From JAIXWP01 sp965247015 (lineage in GTDB: Bacteria; Bacteroidota; Bacteroidia; Flavobacteriales_D; Sanyastnellaceae): a stretch of 64,000 nucleotides of DNA. Within the stretch, counting starts at the first letter, position 1. Each line of letters starts with the position of its first letter. A program made the position numbers and the translations under genes. Shown here one piece after another: positions 34,997 through 44,961 of the stretch. The stretch lies in NCBI GenBank assembly GCA_965247015.1, contig CBDFGG010000003.1, positions 248,001 through 312,000 on the forward strand, written 5' to 3'. The notes under the pieces were generated by a model. That model did no database searches. It was not told where the DNA came from and saw only the letters and a list, made by a program, of their open reading frames with translations.

Positions 34997-35313
34997 TGGA
35001 AATATTACCAAACGTAACAATCAACCACTACCTCATGTTGAGTGTAGCGTTGTTTACCATCGGAGCATTTGGAATTCTATTCCGTAGAAATGCAATCATC
35101 ATGTTTATGTGCGTGGAGCTTATGCTCAACGCTGTAAACCTCACACTAGTAGCTTTCTCAAAGTTATGGGGTGGAACCGATGCACAAGTATTCGTATTCT
35201 TCATCATGGTGGTAGCGGCAGCAGAAGTAGCTGTTGGACTAGCTATTCTTATGATGCTTTATAGAAATATGCACACCACTAGCACTGATGTGCTTGATAA
35301 ACTAAAATGGTAA
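34993..35313 (+). CDS. nuoK: NADH-quinone oxidoreductase subunit K
   Basis: 106 residues, three helices. Carries the conserved glutamates of the E-channel (MCVELMLNAVNLTLV about residue 40 and AAAEVAVGLAILMML about 75). The ATG at 34993 overlaps the nuoJ stop (ATGA); a second ATG immediately follows and either may be used. Confidence 0.95.
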   Translation: MMEILPNVTINHYLMLSVALFTIGAFGILFRRNAIIMFMCVELMLNAVNLTLVAFSKLWGGTDAQVFVFFIMVVAAAEVAVGLAILMMLYRNMHTTSTDVLDKLKW

Positions 35314-35323
35314 TAGAAATCAC

Positions 35324-37219
35324 ATGGAAAAATTAGTATCACTCATTCCGTTATTTCCACTGGTAGGATTTCTTTACATTACCTTCTTTGGAAAAGGACT
35401 TTCTAAAAATTTGATTGGTGGAATTGGCTCTGGAGCCATCTTCCTTTCGTTTATTGTTTCAATAGCTGTTTTCACTACACAACTTCACGGTGGAAATCCT
35501 ACCACTGTAAAGGTGTTAGACTGGATTACCGCAGGAACTTTTGATATCGACATCGCATTCATCGTAGATCCTCTTAGCACGATCTATCTCCTTTTCATTA
35601 CAGGAGTTGGTTTCTTGATCCACGTATACTCCATCGGATATATGCACGATGATGAAGGATTCAATCGCTTCATCGCTTATCTCAACTTCTTCGTTTTCTT
35701 CATGCTTATCCTCGTTCTCGGAGATAGCTATGTAACGATGTTCGTAGGTTGGGAAGGGGTTGGTTTGTGCTCATTCATGCTCATTGGTTTCTGGTACAAG
35801 GACATGAAGAATAATGACGCTGCGAAAAAAGCATTCATCATCAACCGAATTGGTGACCTTGGTCTCATCATAGGAATGTGTATCATCTTCTTCCAAACAG
35901 GAAGTTTGAAGTATGATGAATTATACATTACAGGTTCTGAAGCAAGCTCACTTCAAGGATGGTATCTTCATGCTGCTGCAATCTTCTTATTCATCGGTGC
36001 GATGGGTAAGTCCGCGCAAATTCCTTTGCACACTTGGTTACCAGATGCAATGGCAGGTCCTACTCCCGTATCCGCATTGATCCACGCGGCAACAATGGTT
36101 ACCGCAGGTATATACATGGTAGCGCGTAGCTCTGATTTATTCAGCGCGAGCGACATCGCTTCGGATGTTGTTACCTATGCTGGTATTCTCACTGCAATTC
36201 TAGGTGCAACAATCGCTTTAACACAAAACGATATCAAGAAGGTCCTCGCCTACTCTACCGTCAGCCAACTTGGTTTGATGTTCGTAGCATTGGGTCTGGG
36301 CGCTTACAGTATCGCAGTCTTTCACGTAATCACACACGCATTCTTCAAGGCTCTTCTATTCTTGGGTTCTGGTTCTGTAATCCACGGAATGGGCGGCGAA
36401 CAAGACATCCGACGCATGGGTGGTTTGAAGAAATACATGCCAACTACGCACATCACATTCTTGATTGGAACAATCGCTATCTCTGGTATTCCACCTTTAG
36501 CAGGTTTCTTTTCTAAAGACCAAATCATTGCTGTTGCTTTTGAAAATAACATCTTGATTTTCGTTCTTGCCTCACTTGTAAGTGCATTAACTGCATTCTA
36601 TATGTTCCGTTTATACTACCTCACTTTCCATGGAAAATTCAGAGGTACACATGATCAAGAACATCATTTACACGAGTCACCAAAAGTGATGACCATTCCG
36701 TTGGTTGTTCTTGCAGGTTTAAGTATTGTAGGTGGATTCATCGGGTTCCCACATGCAGTAGGACATAGCATGCACGTACCTCATTGGTTGGATCATTTCT
36801 TAGAAAAAACTGTCGTGATGCCATTTATGGAGGCTGATGTTGCTACAGAAAGTATCTTGATGATTGTGGCTACTGTTATCGCTTTGGTGAGCACGTACTT
36901 CGCTTACAACATGTATAAGAAGAACGAAGAGCTCGCACTCGAAGACGATGAAATTGAATCAAGCACCCATTTGACATTGGTCAATAAATACTACATAGAT
37001 GAACTATATGATAAAATTATCAGAAAGCCAGTGGATCAGCTTAGCGCGTTCATTGGAAAGTTCATCGAACCAAATGTCGTAGATGGCTTAGTGAAACAAG
37101 TAAGTGCTATTCCTCAGGGAATCGGTGCAGCTACTAAGCTTGTTCAAAACGGAAAGATGGTGATGTATATCCTTGCCATGATTATCGGACTGATCGTTCT
37201 CCTCATCACATTGATCTAA
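35324..37219 (+). CDS. nuoL: NADH-quinone oxidoreductase subunit L
   Basis: 631 residues, the distal antiporter-like subunit. GPTPVSALIHAATMVTAG (around residue 245), FVGWEGVGLCSFMLIGFWY and the lysine/histidine-containing helices of the proton channel are present. The C-terminal extension ends in the long lateral helix plus a last membrane helix (MVMYILAMIIGLIVLLITL), as expected for the 'connecting rod'. Confidence 0.97.
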   Translation: MEKLVSLIPLFPLVGFLYITFFGKGLSKNLIGGIGSGAIFLSFIVSIAVFTTQLHGGNPTTVKVLDWITAGTFDIDIAFIVDPLSTIYLLFITGVGFLIHVYSIGYMHDDEGFNRFIAYLNFFVFFMLILVLGDSYVTMFVGWEGVGLCSFMLIGFWYKDMKNNDAAKKAFIINRIGDLGLIIGMCIIFFQTGSLKYDELYITGSEASSLQGWYLHAAAIFLFIGAMGKSAQIPLHTWLPDAMAGPTPVSALIHAATMVTAGIYMVARSSDLFSASDIASDVVTYAGILTAILGATIALTQNDIKKVLAYSTVSQLGLMFVALGLGAYSIAVFHVITHAFFKALLFLGSGSVIHGMGGEQDIRRMGGLKKYMPTTHITFLIGTIAISGIPPLAGFFSKDQIIAVAFENNILIFVLASLVSALTAFYMFRLYYLTFHGKFRGTHDQEHHLHESPKVMTIPLVVLAGLSIVGGFIGFPHAVGHSMHVPHWLDHFLEKTVVMPFMEADVATESILMIVATVIALVSTYFAYNMYKKNEELALEDDEIESSTHLTLVNKYYIDELYDKIIRKPVDQLSAFIGKFIEPNVVDGLVKQVSAIPQGIGAATKLVQNGKMVMYILAMIIGLIVLLITLI

Positions 37220-37243
37220 TTACTAAACCGAACTTATAGAAGA

Positions 37244-38695
37244 ATGTTAACCATTGCCCTCATAGCCTTACCAATTTTACTGGCAGCAGTGATCTTTATT
37301 CTTGGCGGGAAAGCTGCTAAGAATATCGCGCTCGGCGGTTCGCTCGTTCAATTGGCATTGACCGTATTCGCTGCGATTCAATTGCACCAAGGTCAGACCG
37401 CACTACTTAATTTCAATCAAGCTTGGATGGGTTCTCTCGGAATCAACTTTGCTTTTTCATTAGATGGAATTAGTATCGTGCTTGCATTACTTTCAGCGAT
37501 TGTTTCCCCACTGATTATTTATTCAACTTTCAGCAAGACTTTGAAAAACGCTTCTGTTTTTTATGGTCTAATTCTTTTGATGTTGGGTAGTATGATGGGA
37601 GCGTTTCTCGCTGCTGATGCATTCATTTTTTACATATTCTACGAAATTGCATTGATTCCAATTTACTTCTTGATTCTTATTTGGGGACAAGGTGAAGATC
37701 GTGCTAAAGTGACATTGAAATTCTTCGTATATACGATCTTCGGTAGCTTGTTTATGTTGATTTCATTGCTTTATGTTTATCAGCACACTACTCCTCGCTC
37801 TTTTGCATTCGATGCAATGTACCAAGCAGGACAAGCGCTTTCAGTAGTGGAGCAAGGTTTAGTATTCGCTGGAATTTTTATTGCTTTCGCTGTAAAAATG
37901 CCTGTGTTCCCTTTCCATACTTGGCAGCCTTCGACCTACCAAGCTGCACCGACAGCAGGCACAATGCTGTTGGCTGCGATCATGCTAAAGATGGCGACCT
38001 ATGGTCTCATCCGTCTTGTACTTCCAATGGTTCCAGACGGACTTACGGAATATGGTTCTTGGGCGATTGGATTATCCGTTATCGGAATAGTCTATGGTTC
38101 TTTGATGGCTATTGCACAAAAGAACTTTAAATTGCTTATTGCATATAGCTCTATTGCTCACGTTGGCTTGATCAGCGCTGGTATTCTTAGCGGTAATATT
38201 CAAGGCGTGCAAGGCGGTCTTTTCGAAATGCTTTCCCACGGAATTCTTGCTGTGGCAATGTTCTATGTATATGACATGTTTGAATCTCGTCTTGGTCATG
38301 ACGATATTAATAAAATGGGCGGTGTAAGAGATGGACACGCAACATTTGCATTCCTCTACTTCGCGCTTGTGATGGGCTCTGTAGCACTTCCTTTCACGAG
38401 TGGATTCGTTGGAGAATTCCTTCTGTTGATTGGTTTGTATCAAGCAAGCGGATGGTTCGCTCTATTCGGCGGACTCACTGTGGTGCTCGGTGCAGTTTAC
38501 ATGCTTCGTGCTTTCCAAAAAATGATGTTGGGACCTGCATCAGCTGTTACTACAGCCTTCAGTCCTTTGACCAAACAAGACAAAATTATTCTGATAGTGT
38601 TGGTGGCTTTAGTAGTCATCCTTGGAGTATATCCAGATCCTATCATGAAAATGTCTAACACCGCAGTTGAATCAATCCTCGCAACAATACGCTGA
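37244..38695 (+). CDS. nuoM: NADH-quinone oxidoreductase subunit M
   Basis: 483 residues, second antiporter-like subunit. Motifs FYIFYEIALIPIYFLILIWG (about residue 128), KMPVFPFHTWQPSTYQAAP and the histidine/lysine half-channels are present. It overlaps nuoN by one base (TGATG). Confidence 0.96.
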   Translation: MLTIALIALPILLAAVIFILGGKAAKNIALGGSLVQLALTVFAAIQLHQGQTALLNFNQAWMGSLGINFAFSLDGISIVLALLSAIVSPLIIYSTFSKTLKNASVFYGLILLMLGSMMGAFLAADAFIFYIFYEIALIPIYFLILIWGQGEDRAKVTLKFFVYTIFGSLFMLISLLYVYQHTTPRSFAFDAMYQAGQALSVVEQGLVFAGIFIAFAVKMPVFPFHTWQPSTYQAAPTAGTMLLAAIMLKMATYGLIRLVLPMVPDGLTEYGSWAIGLSVIGIVYGSLMAIAQKNFKLLIAYSSIAHVGLISAGILSGNIQGVQGGLFEMLSHGILAVAMFYVYDMFESRLGHDDINKMGGVRDGHATFAFLYFALVMGSVALPFTSGFVGEFLLLIGLYQASGWFALFGGLTVVLGAVYMLRAFQKMMLGPASAVTTAFSPLTKQDKIILIVLVALVVILGVYPDPIMKMSNTAVESILATIR

Positions 38696-40059
38696 TGAAA
38701 GAGCTTATCATCACCTCGCTTTTAGGTATATCTATCCTTGCACTTGACATCGTTAAAATTCGCAAGGCGATACTTCCTGTAATCATTCTTGGTTTACTTG
38801 GAACAATTACCTCTTGTATTCTCGATTGGGGACACAACGAAAATCCATTCAACAACAACATGTTGTTGTTTGATAATTACGCATTGGGCTTTATCGCGAT
38901 TCTCAGTGCTGTAACCCTTATTTGGTTCCTCATTAGCACTGATCATTTCAACGGCAACGAATCACGTACCGATTTATATGCGCTTGTAGCATTCAGCTTT
39001 GCTGGAGCTATGATTCTATCTGCATATACCAACATGGTCATGCTTTTCTTAGGTATTGAAATATTATCCATTCCTATGTATGTGCTTGCAGCCAGCAATA
39101 AAAAGGAATTGATCTCCAACGAATCTGGATTCAAATACTTCTTCCTGGGAGCACTTGCAAGTTCGATTCTTCTTTTTGGTATCGCTTTGATTTATGGTGC
39201 TACCGGAAGCTTCGACTTACCAACTATCGCTGCGGCGATTACTACTAACGGCGCTGGTACTATTCTTACCGCTGGTCTTCTGATGATCATCGTTGGATTT
39301 GCATTCAAAGTAAGCATTGCGCCTTTCCACCTATGGGCTCCAGACGTATATCAAGGTGCGCCTACCATGGTCACTGCGCTAATGTCAACACTCGTGAAAG
39401 GCGCTGCCTTCGCGGCTATGTTCAAGTTGTTTGCAACTGCTTTCGCTCCAGCATTGGACTTCACTCAAACCATCTTCGTGGTTATGAGCATCATCACTTT
39501 GCTTGCTTCTAATGCAATGGCATCAATCCAAGCAAACACGAAGCGTTTGCTTGCCTATTCAAGTATCTCACACGCCGCATTCATGCTTGCTGCGGTGATG
39601 CTAGCAGACACTATTAGCCCTAGCATTTTGATGTACTATGTATTGGTATACAGTGTTTCTTCTATCGTCACTTTTGCTACACTTTATCATATCTCTAAGG
39701 CACAAAATGGTGCTGAAGGTTTTGATGCGTTCAAAGGACTAGTAAAACGCAATCCAATACTCGCAGGAGCAATGACACTAGCCCTTCTATCAATGGCCGG
39801 TATTCCTCCTTTGAGCGGCTTTATGGCAAAGTACTTTATCATTGGTGCTGTGATTCAAGCCGATCAAATCTGGCTTGCAGTGATCATGATTCTAAGCTCA
39901 GCAATTGGTATTTACTACTACTTGAAAATCATCATGGCAATGTTTACTCCAATTGAAAATGCGGGTAGAATTGTTATCACAGATTTACAACGCATTCTCT
40001 TCATCATTCTTTCGATTGCGATGGTTGCACTATTCTTTGTAGCTGCTTTCGTAAAATAA
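38695..40059 (+). CDS. nuoN: NADH-quinone oxidoreductase subunit N
   Basis: 454 residues, third antiporter-like subunit and last gene of the operon. Features GIEILSIPMYVLAASNKKE (about 122-140), FKVSIAPFHLWAPDVYQGAPT and a final hydrophobic helix. The stop is 8 bp from the convergent lptD stop; I see no terminator hairpin in the tiny gap, so transcripts of the two may overlap. Confidence 0.96.
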   Translation: MKELIITSLLGISILALDIVKIRKAILPVIILGLLGTITSCILDWGHNENPFNNNMLLFDNYALGFIAILSAVTLIWFLISTDHFNGNESRTDLYALVAFSFAGAMILSAYTNMVMLFLGIEILSIPMYVLAASNKKELISNESGFKYFFLGALASSILLFGIALIYGATGSFDLPTIAAAITTNGAGTILTAGLLMIIVGFAFKVSIAPFHLWAPDVYQGAPTMVTALMSTLVKGAAFAAMFKLFATAFAPALDFTQTIFVVMSIITLLASNAMASIQANTKRLLAYSSISHAAFMLAAVMLADTISPSILMYYVLVYSVSSIVTFATLYHISKAQNGAEGFDAFKGLVKRNPILAGAMTLALLSMAGIPPLSGFMAKYFIIGAVIQADQIWLAVIMILSSAIGIYYYLKIIMAMFTPIENAGRIVITDLQRILFIILSIAMVALFFVAAFVK

Positions 40060-40067
40060 AAGATTGC

Positions 40068-42611
40068 TTAGTAGAGAAGATCTCCGTAGTTACCGCGACG
40101 TTGCAACTTCAAATCTTTCAGCAAAGCTGATTTGATATTGAGTTGAACCATATAAGATCGGCGCAAGCCAAACGGCACCCATGTTCCCATGAGTTCCCAA
40201 CAATGAAGATCAACTGTCACTCCAATGGTAGTAGTGGTTAACTTCTTGGTTTCAAATTCGTATCCACTGTCGAAACTCAAAGCGACTTTTTGGAAGAGAT
40301 TTACATTGCCTCTGAAAGTTGCTGATTGAATCAACTCTCGCTCGAATACATCAGCCGTGGTGTTGAAGGTATGTGCTACACGTAAATTGTAGTTCAAGGT
40401 CAATGTCCAAGGAATAGATAAATCGATAAGTCCCGCGCGATTTTGATTTACAAAATCCTCTTCCTCTTCTGTACGATTATCCGCACGGTTGGTGTTAGTC
40501 GTAGATTGTCCGCCTTTTAAATCAGTGGACAATGCAATAGTTGAACCCTCGCTTCTTAGCCATTGACCTCCATTTTCCCAAAGAAACTGATTGATATCTC
40601 TACCATCAGTATTTACCTCATAAAGCGAATAAGTCGAGCTATAAGTGATCGTTGTGTTCTTCGCAATGGTTGTGAATGCACTTAAACTAAGATTGCTAAA
40701 ATTCAATGAATCTGCAATCATGTTATAACTAAGGTTTGTTCTAAAACTCTCTATCAATTTCACCTTTTTATAGGCCACTTTCGCTGAGGATTTATCACGG
40801 ACTTTTGCCTCGATATTTTGAGTCATACCAAAATTGATATTCCCCTGCTCTTGCGTGTTGGATGGTACAAACTTGGCCACATCCCAAGGACTATAACCCA
40901 AGAAGCTTCCATCCGCACCGTAGTAGCCGAAACGTTGGGTAGATGCATACGGCGTGTAGCTCACACCTATAGTTGGCTGAAGCATGTGGCGGAATGCCTT
41001 GATCTTCGCATCCGGATTCTTCATGATATAAGTACCATAAACTCGGAAGTTGAATGAGCCACTTGTATTCCATGTCAGGTTTTGTCTAAACCCATACAAC
41101 GTATCCGCTACTTGCACGCCGGAGTTGGACAGTGAACGCTCCAAGTATTTGAAGGTCCACAACCAATCAGCATTTAAGCTCGGGTTGAAAGTGATTCCCT
41201 TTGGTAACTTATAACTGGTACTTAAGCTGGCATTATAACGTGCACCGTTTCTCGATATACCATTGAGGTAATTCAGATTATCAAATCGGAAATTTGTTTC
41301 ACTTGTACTTACGGTATTTTCAATTGCTGCACTAGCATTCAAACCAAGAGGATTTTGATCAAATATTTTCTTGAAAATATTAATTCTAGACATCGTCAAA
41401 GCCACCGCAGGTAGCGTCACATTCACCACTCTCGTTTGTGTATTCTGACTGTGATTCGCGCTCACACCAAGCGCGAACGGACTACCCGACCATGATTTAT
41501 TATATTGAATCGAAGACTGAAAGGTACTTGACAAGAAGTCCGTTTGTGATGAGTTCAGATTATTGGTAAAATTCTGACTCGAACCCGCATTAACATTTGC
41601 ACTAAATCTTGAATTCGGTCTTGCCTTTGGGTCTTGGGAGTGCGTCCATCGAACGTTGAATGTGCGCAATTCGCTATCTGTATTCAACTCAGGAATTCCT
41701 TGCTTACTTACAGTTCTACTAATATCGAAATTACCAGAATATTTATAGTTCTTCTTGTAATTGGTATTGTTACGCATCACGGTTGACCCGCGGGTGTAGA
41801 TATCGAAAAGGAATTTAGTTTCCCATCGCTGGTTAATCGGAATGTAGTAACCAAGATTTTGTAGAAAATAGCCTCGATCATTTCCGTTTCCATATCCAGG
41901 CAAGAGAATGCCATGCGTGGATTCTTTTTTATTTGGGAAAAAGCCGAACGGCACTGCTAATGGGGTTGGTATTTTTCCAAATTTCAAAACAAGCGGTCCA
42001 GAAACAACCTTTTCATCAGGCACTACAATAGCTTTTGACAAATGAAAATAGTAGTGAGGTTTGGGTTTATCGCAAGTCGTGAACTTTCCCTTTCCGATAT
42101 TAATCCAGTCGTTGCTTTGTTTTTTCGAAACACCTGCCAACAAATAAGCCTCACCTTCTTGAGTGCGGGCGCCATAGCTCAAACCGCGTTTGGTTTTGAA
42201 ATTATATGCTAATGAGTCCTCATCAAATTGAGTTTCCTTATCCTTGAATACAGGGCGGCCAATAAGAGTACCCGTACTATCCGGAATTCCTTTCGCATAG
42301 GCCACATATTCTTTAAAAGAAAATTCAATGCGCGCAGCCTTTACTTCGAGATCACCGTATTTCACATACGATTCGAGTCCGTAGAGATAAACTTTCTCCG
42401 CTTCCAAATCCATGACGGTACTGTCTTTTCCAAAATAAACGACTTCAGCATCGAAGCCAAAATCATCGGTATCTATAATAGAATCAGGATTGGCAACGTT
42501 GTTGGATGTGAGAATCTGCGTGGAGTCGGCTGGCTGCGTCTGTGAAAGACCCACCAGCGATAAGCTTATCAACACCAATAAGAGGATAAAACCGTATAAG
42601 CCGCGCTCCAT
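40068..42611 (-). CDS. lptD: LptD-like LPS assembly outer-membrane protein
   Basis: 847 residues. Signal peptide about 1-23 (GFILLLVLISLSLVG then LSQ). An N-terminal LptA/OstA-like beta-jellyroll (about 50-190: VVYFGKDSTVMDLEAEKVY, GDLEVKAARIEF) is followed by a large beta-barrel with repeated aromatic strands. The conserved KIPTPLAVPFGFFPNKKES segment is typical of LptD. It inserts LPS into the outer leaflet. The frame extends to 42704 but that would overlap the divergent amidase start; ATG 42611 gives a clean signal peptide. The usual cysteine pairs of enteric LptD are sparse (few Cys), so disulfide control is unlikely. Confidence 0.88.
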   Translation of the reverse strand: MERGLYGFILLLVLISLSLVGLSQTQPADSTQILTSNNVANPDSIIDTDDFGFDAEVVYFGKDSTVMDLEAEKVYLYGLESYVKYGDLEVKAARIEFSFKEYVAYAKGIPDSTGTLIGRPVFKDKETQFDEDSLAYNFKTKRGLSYGARTQEGEAYLLAGVSKKQSNDWINIGKGKFTTCDKPKPHYYFHLSKAIVVPDEKVVSGPLVLKFGKIPTPLAVPFGFFPNKKESTHGILLPGYGNGNDRGYFLQNLGYYIPINQRWETKFLFDIYTRGSTVMRNNTNYKKNYKYSGNFDISRTVSKQGIPELNTDSELRTFNVRWTHSQDPKARPNSRFSANVNAGSSQNFTNNLNSSQTDFLSSTFQSSIQYNKSWSGSPFALGVSANHSQNTQTRVVNVTLPAVALTMSRINIFKKIFDQNPLGLNASAAIENTVSTSETNFRFDNLNYLNGISRNGARYNASLSTSYKLPKGITFNPSLNADWLWTFKYLERSLSNSGVQVADTLYGFRQNLTWNTSGSFNFRVYGTYIMKNPDAKIKAFRHMLQPTIGVSYTPYASTQRFGYYGADGSFLGYSPWDVAKFVPSNTQEQGNINFGMTQNIEAKVRDKSSAKVAYKKVKLIESFRTNLSYNMIADSLNFSNLSLSAFTTIAKNTTITYSSTYSLYEVNTDGRDINQFLWENGGQWLRSEGSTIALSTDLKGGQSTTNTNRADNRTEEEEDFVNQNRAGLIDLSIPWTLTLNYNLRVAHTFNTTADVFERELIQSATFRGNVNLFQKVALSFDSGYEFETKKLTTTTIGVTVDLHCWELMGTWVPFGLRRSYMVQLNIKSALLKDLKLQRRGNYGDLLY

Positions 42612-42665
42612 GCGTGTTATAGAAAAATACTTTTGTAATATCAGCAGATTATCGGCCCCAAAGCT

Positions 42666-43874
42666 ATGCATAAGGAAGCAACCACACACGAAAAGAGCAC
42701 GCATTCATCCACAAAACGCAGCAAACGCTTCGTTTTGGGATTTCTTGCCTTGGCCGCCATTTTTATTGCCGCCACCTCTAGTCCATTGAAAGACAGTAAA
42801 AAAACCTTCACTGTGGTCCTCGATGCAGGCCACGGAGGGAAGGATCCTGGTAACCTCGGCACCGGTCGTTTCAAAACCACTGAAAAGGACATTTCTCTCG
42901 CCGTTGTCATGGAACTTGGAAAGTATATCCAACAAAATCACCCTGAAGTAGAGATTGTTTACACCCGCAAAACAGACGTATTCCCAACACTAAACGAACG
43001 TGTGGTGATGGCGAACAAGGCAAACGCCGACCTATTCATCTCTGTGCACTGTAATGCAAACGATAATAAAGAAGCTTTCGGATCCGAAACTTTCGTCATG
43101 GGTCTACACAAGTCTGAAGAGAGCTTGAAAAATGCAATGCGCGAAAATGCTTCTATCTATCTAGAAGAAAACTATGAAAAAAACTATGCTGGCTTCGATC
43201 CAAAGAACCCAGATACATACATCGCCCTCAGCCTACGCGAAAATATTTTCCTAGATCAAAGCTTGAGTCTCGCAAAAGGAGTTCAAGATCAGTTTAGAAC
43301 CAAAGTGGGCCGCAAAGACCGTGGGGTGAAGCAAGCGGGCTATTACGTGATCTCTTTCACCAATATGCCATCTGTCCTTGTTGAACTTGGTTTTTTAACA
43401 AATAAAACAGAAGAAGACTACCTGCAAAGTGAGGATGGTAAAGTTTACATGGCAAGCGCCATTTACAGAGCCTTCAGAGATTTCAAAGAAAAATCAGATA
43501 AGAAAACGGCCAGCAGAGATGCTGAAAAAATAGAAGCAACTACCCCCAAATCAGATAATGGAACAACCACGAATTCCAAATCTGAAATTAGCTATACAGA
43601 AGTTGCTCAAGGCATTAAGTTCCAAGTGCAAATCCTAACATCATCAAAAGCAATTCCGAAGAAATCATCTGAATTTAAAGGATTGGACAAAGTTGATGAG
43701 TACTTTAGCGGCAAGGTTTATAAATACATGGCGGGCTCCACACCTGACTTTCAAGAAGCTAAAGATTTACAGAAAAAATTGAGAGAAATGGGCTTTAAAG
43801 ACGCATTTATTGTGGCCTTTAAAAATGGAGAGCGAATGGATCTCAATGAGGCCATCCGCCAAACAACGAAGTAA
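42666..43874 (+). CDS. N-acetylmuramoyl-L-alanine amidase
   Basis: 402 residues. Basic head and one hydrophobic segment (about 19-38) as signal/anchor, then an Amidase_3 domain (about 46-270): zinc ligands His in VVLDAGHGGKDPGN, Glu in TEKDISLAVVMEL and His in LFISVHCNAN, catalytic Glu in PSVLVELGFLTNKTEE. It cleaves the amide between MurNAc and the peptide stem during cell separation. A C-terminal SPOR-like region (about 310-395, KFQVQILTSSKAIP to MGFKDAFIVAF) may target it to septal glycan. Divergent from lptD across 54 bp; the MCE gene begins 2 nt after its stop. Confidence 0.93.
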   Translation: MHKEATTHEKSTHSSTKRSKRFVLGFLALAAIFIAATSSPLKDSKKTFTVVLDAGHGGKDPGNLGTGRFKTTEKDISLAVVMELGKYIQQNHPEVEIVYTRKTDVFPTLNERVVMANKANADLFISVHCNANDNKEAFGSETFVMGLHKSEESLKNAMRENASIYLEENYEKNYAGFDPKNPDTYIALSLRENIFLDQSLSLAKGVQDQFRTKVGRKDRGVKQAGYYVISFTNMPSVLVELGFLTNKTEEDYLQSEDGKVYMASAIYRAFRDFKEKSDKKTASRDAEKIEATTPKSDNGTTTNSKSEISYTEVAQGIKFQVQILTSSKAIPKKSSEFKGLDKVDEYFSGKVYKYMAGSTPDFQEAKDLQKKLREMGFKDAFIVAFKNGERMDLNEAIRQTTK

Positions 43875-43876
43875 GC

Positions 43877-44905
43877 ATGAAAGTATCTAAAGAGTTTATC
43901 ATCGGAGTAGTAGTGGTTTTGACCATCGCTATTTTGTACATGGGGGTAAACTACCTAAAAGGTATTAACCTTTTATCAAAGCAGCTCAAGTATTACGCAG
44001 TTTACGAAAACGTTGCTGGTCTTACAGCTTCAAATGCTGTCATTCTCAATGGATATAAAATTGGTATTGTAAAAAAAGTGGGTATGCACCCTCGTGGCGA
44101 CGGTAGCCTAGTGGTTGAAATCATCATCAACGATAGCGACCTCAAGCTTCCTTTGGATACGAAACTTGAAATTTTCGATGCCGACCTATTTGGTGGAAAA
44201 GCAATCCGAATCGCCATGGGCGATAGCGCGGTCTATGCTGCTGATAAAGACACTTTAGGTGGAACCATCGCACTAGGTCTTACCGAGAGTATCAAGCAAG
44301 AAATTGAACCTCTCAAAAAGAAAACCAGTGAACTATTCGCCGGAATCGACTCAGTGATTACAAGCCTCAATCTAGTGTTGGGCTCTGCTAATGAAAAACA
44401 AGGTCTATCTGCGATCTTTAGTAGTTTGAAAAACACCATGCAAAACCTCGAAAGTAGTACGTCAAAATTTGACCAACTACTCACAGAGAACACTGGTAAA
44501 CTCTCTGACATTTTTACAAATGTGGAGTCGATCACAGAGAACTTAAAAAACAACAACGAGACACTCACCAAAGCCATTACGAATATTGGTACGCTGAGTG
44601 ATACCCTCGCAAAACTTGAATTAGCCACCACCATCCTTAGGGTAAATAAAGCCTTGGGCAGCTTCGAAGAAGTGATGACCAAAATAAATGAAGGTACAGG
44701 GACGGTCGGTCAGTTGGTGAATAATGATTCCCTCCACACCGAATTGGTCAATGCATCCCATAGTCTCGACCTTCTGCTCAATGATATGCGTATCCACCCT
44801 AAACGATATGTGAGTTTCTCACTCATCGGAAGAAAGGAAAAGACAGAAGCCATCTCTAAAAAAGACCTCGAAACGGTCAAAGATGCAGTGAAAGAAAACA
44901 AGTAG
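43877..44905 (+). CDS. MCE/MlaD-family lipid transport protein
   Basis: 342 residues. One N-terminal helix (about 6-24), an MCE domain (about 37-120, YENVAGLTASNAVILNGYKIG), then a long amphipathic helical tail rich in Leu/Asn/Thr (about 145-320) that likely forms a tube or coiled coil. Such proteins shuttle phospholipids between inner and outer membranes with an MlaE/MlaF ABC partner. None is encoded here. Two bases after the amidase, so co-transcribed; the neighbourhood (LptD, amidase) is envelope maintenance. Confidence 0.9.
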   Translation: MKVSKEFIIGVVVVLTIAILYMGVNYLKGINLLSKQLKYYAVYENVAGLTASNAVILNGYKIGIVKKVGMHPRGDGSLVVEIIINDSDLKLPLDTKLEIFDADLFGGKAIRIAMGDSAVYAADKDTLGGTIALGLTESIKQEIEPLKKKTSELFAGIDSVITSLNLVLGSANEKQGLSAIFSSLKNTMQNLESSTSKFDQLLTENTGKLSDIFTNVESITENLKNNNETLTKAITNIGTLSDTLAKLELATTILRVNKALGSFEEVMTKINEGTGTVGQLVNNDSLHTELVNASHSLDLLLNDMRIHPKRYVSFSLIGRKEKTEAISKKDLETVKDAVKENK

Positions 44906-44919
44906 TCTTTACGCTAGTT

Positions 44920-44937
44920 TTACGGATAAGTCCGTAA
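44920..44937 (+). other. Short hairpin between the MCE gene and Fe-S oxidoreductase
   Basis: TTACGGA (44920-44926) / TCCGTAA (44931-44937), perfect 7-bp stem with TAAG loop, 14 nt after the MCE stop. No T-run follows, so it is not a normal terminator; it could be a processing or pausing hairpin. Confidence 0.3.
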
Positions 44938-44961
44938 GTTTGAATCCATAATTATAAGCCT

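Noticed and set aside
42612..42704. Upstream start of lptD
   Set aside because: It would overlap the divergent amidase start and add a second hydrophobic head before the real signal peptide.
44920..44937. Terminator between the MCE and Fe-S genes
   Set aside because: The stem has no T-run after it; kept only as a hairpin.
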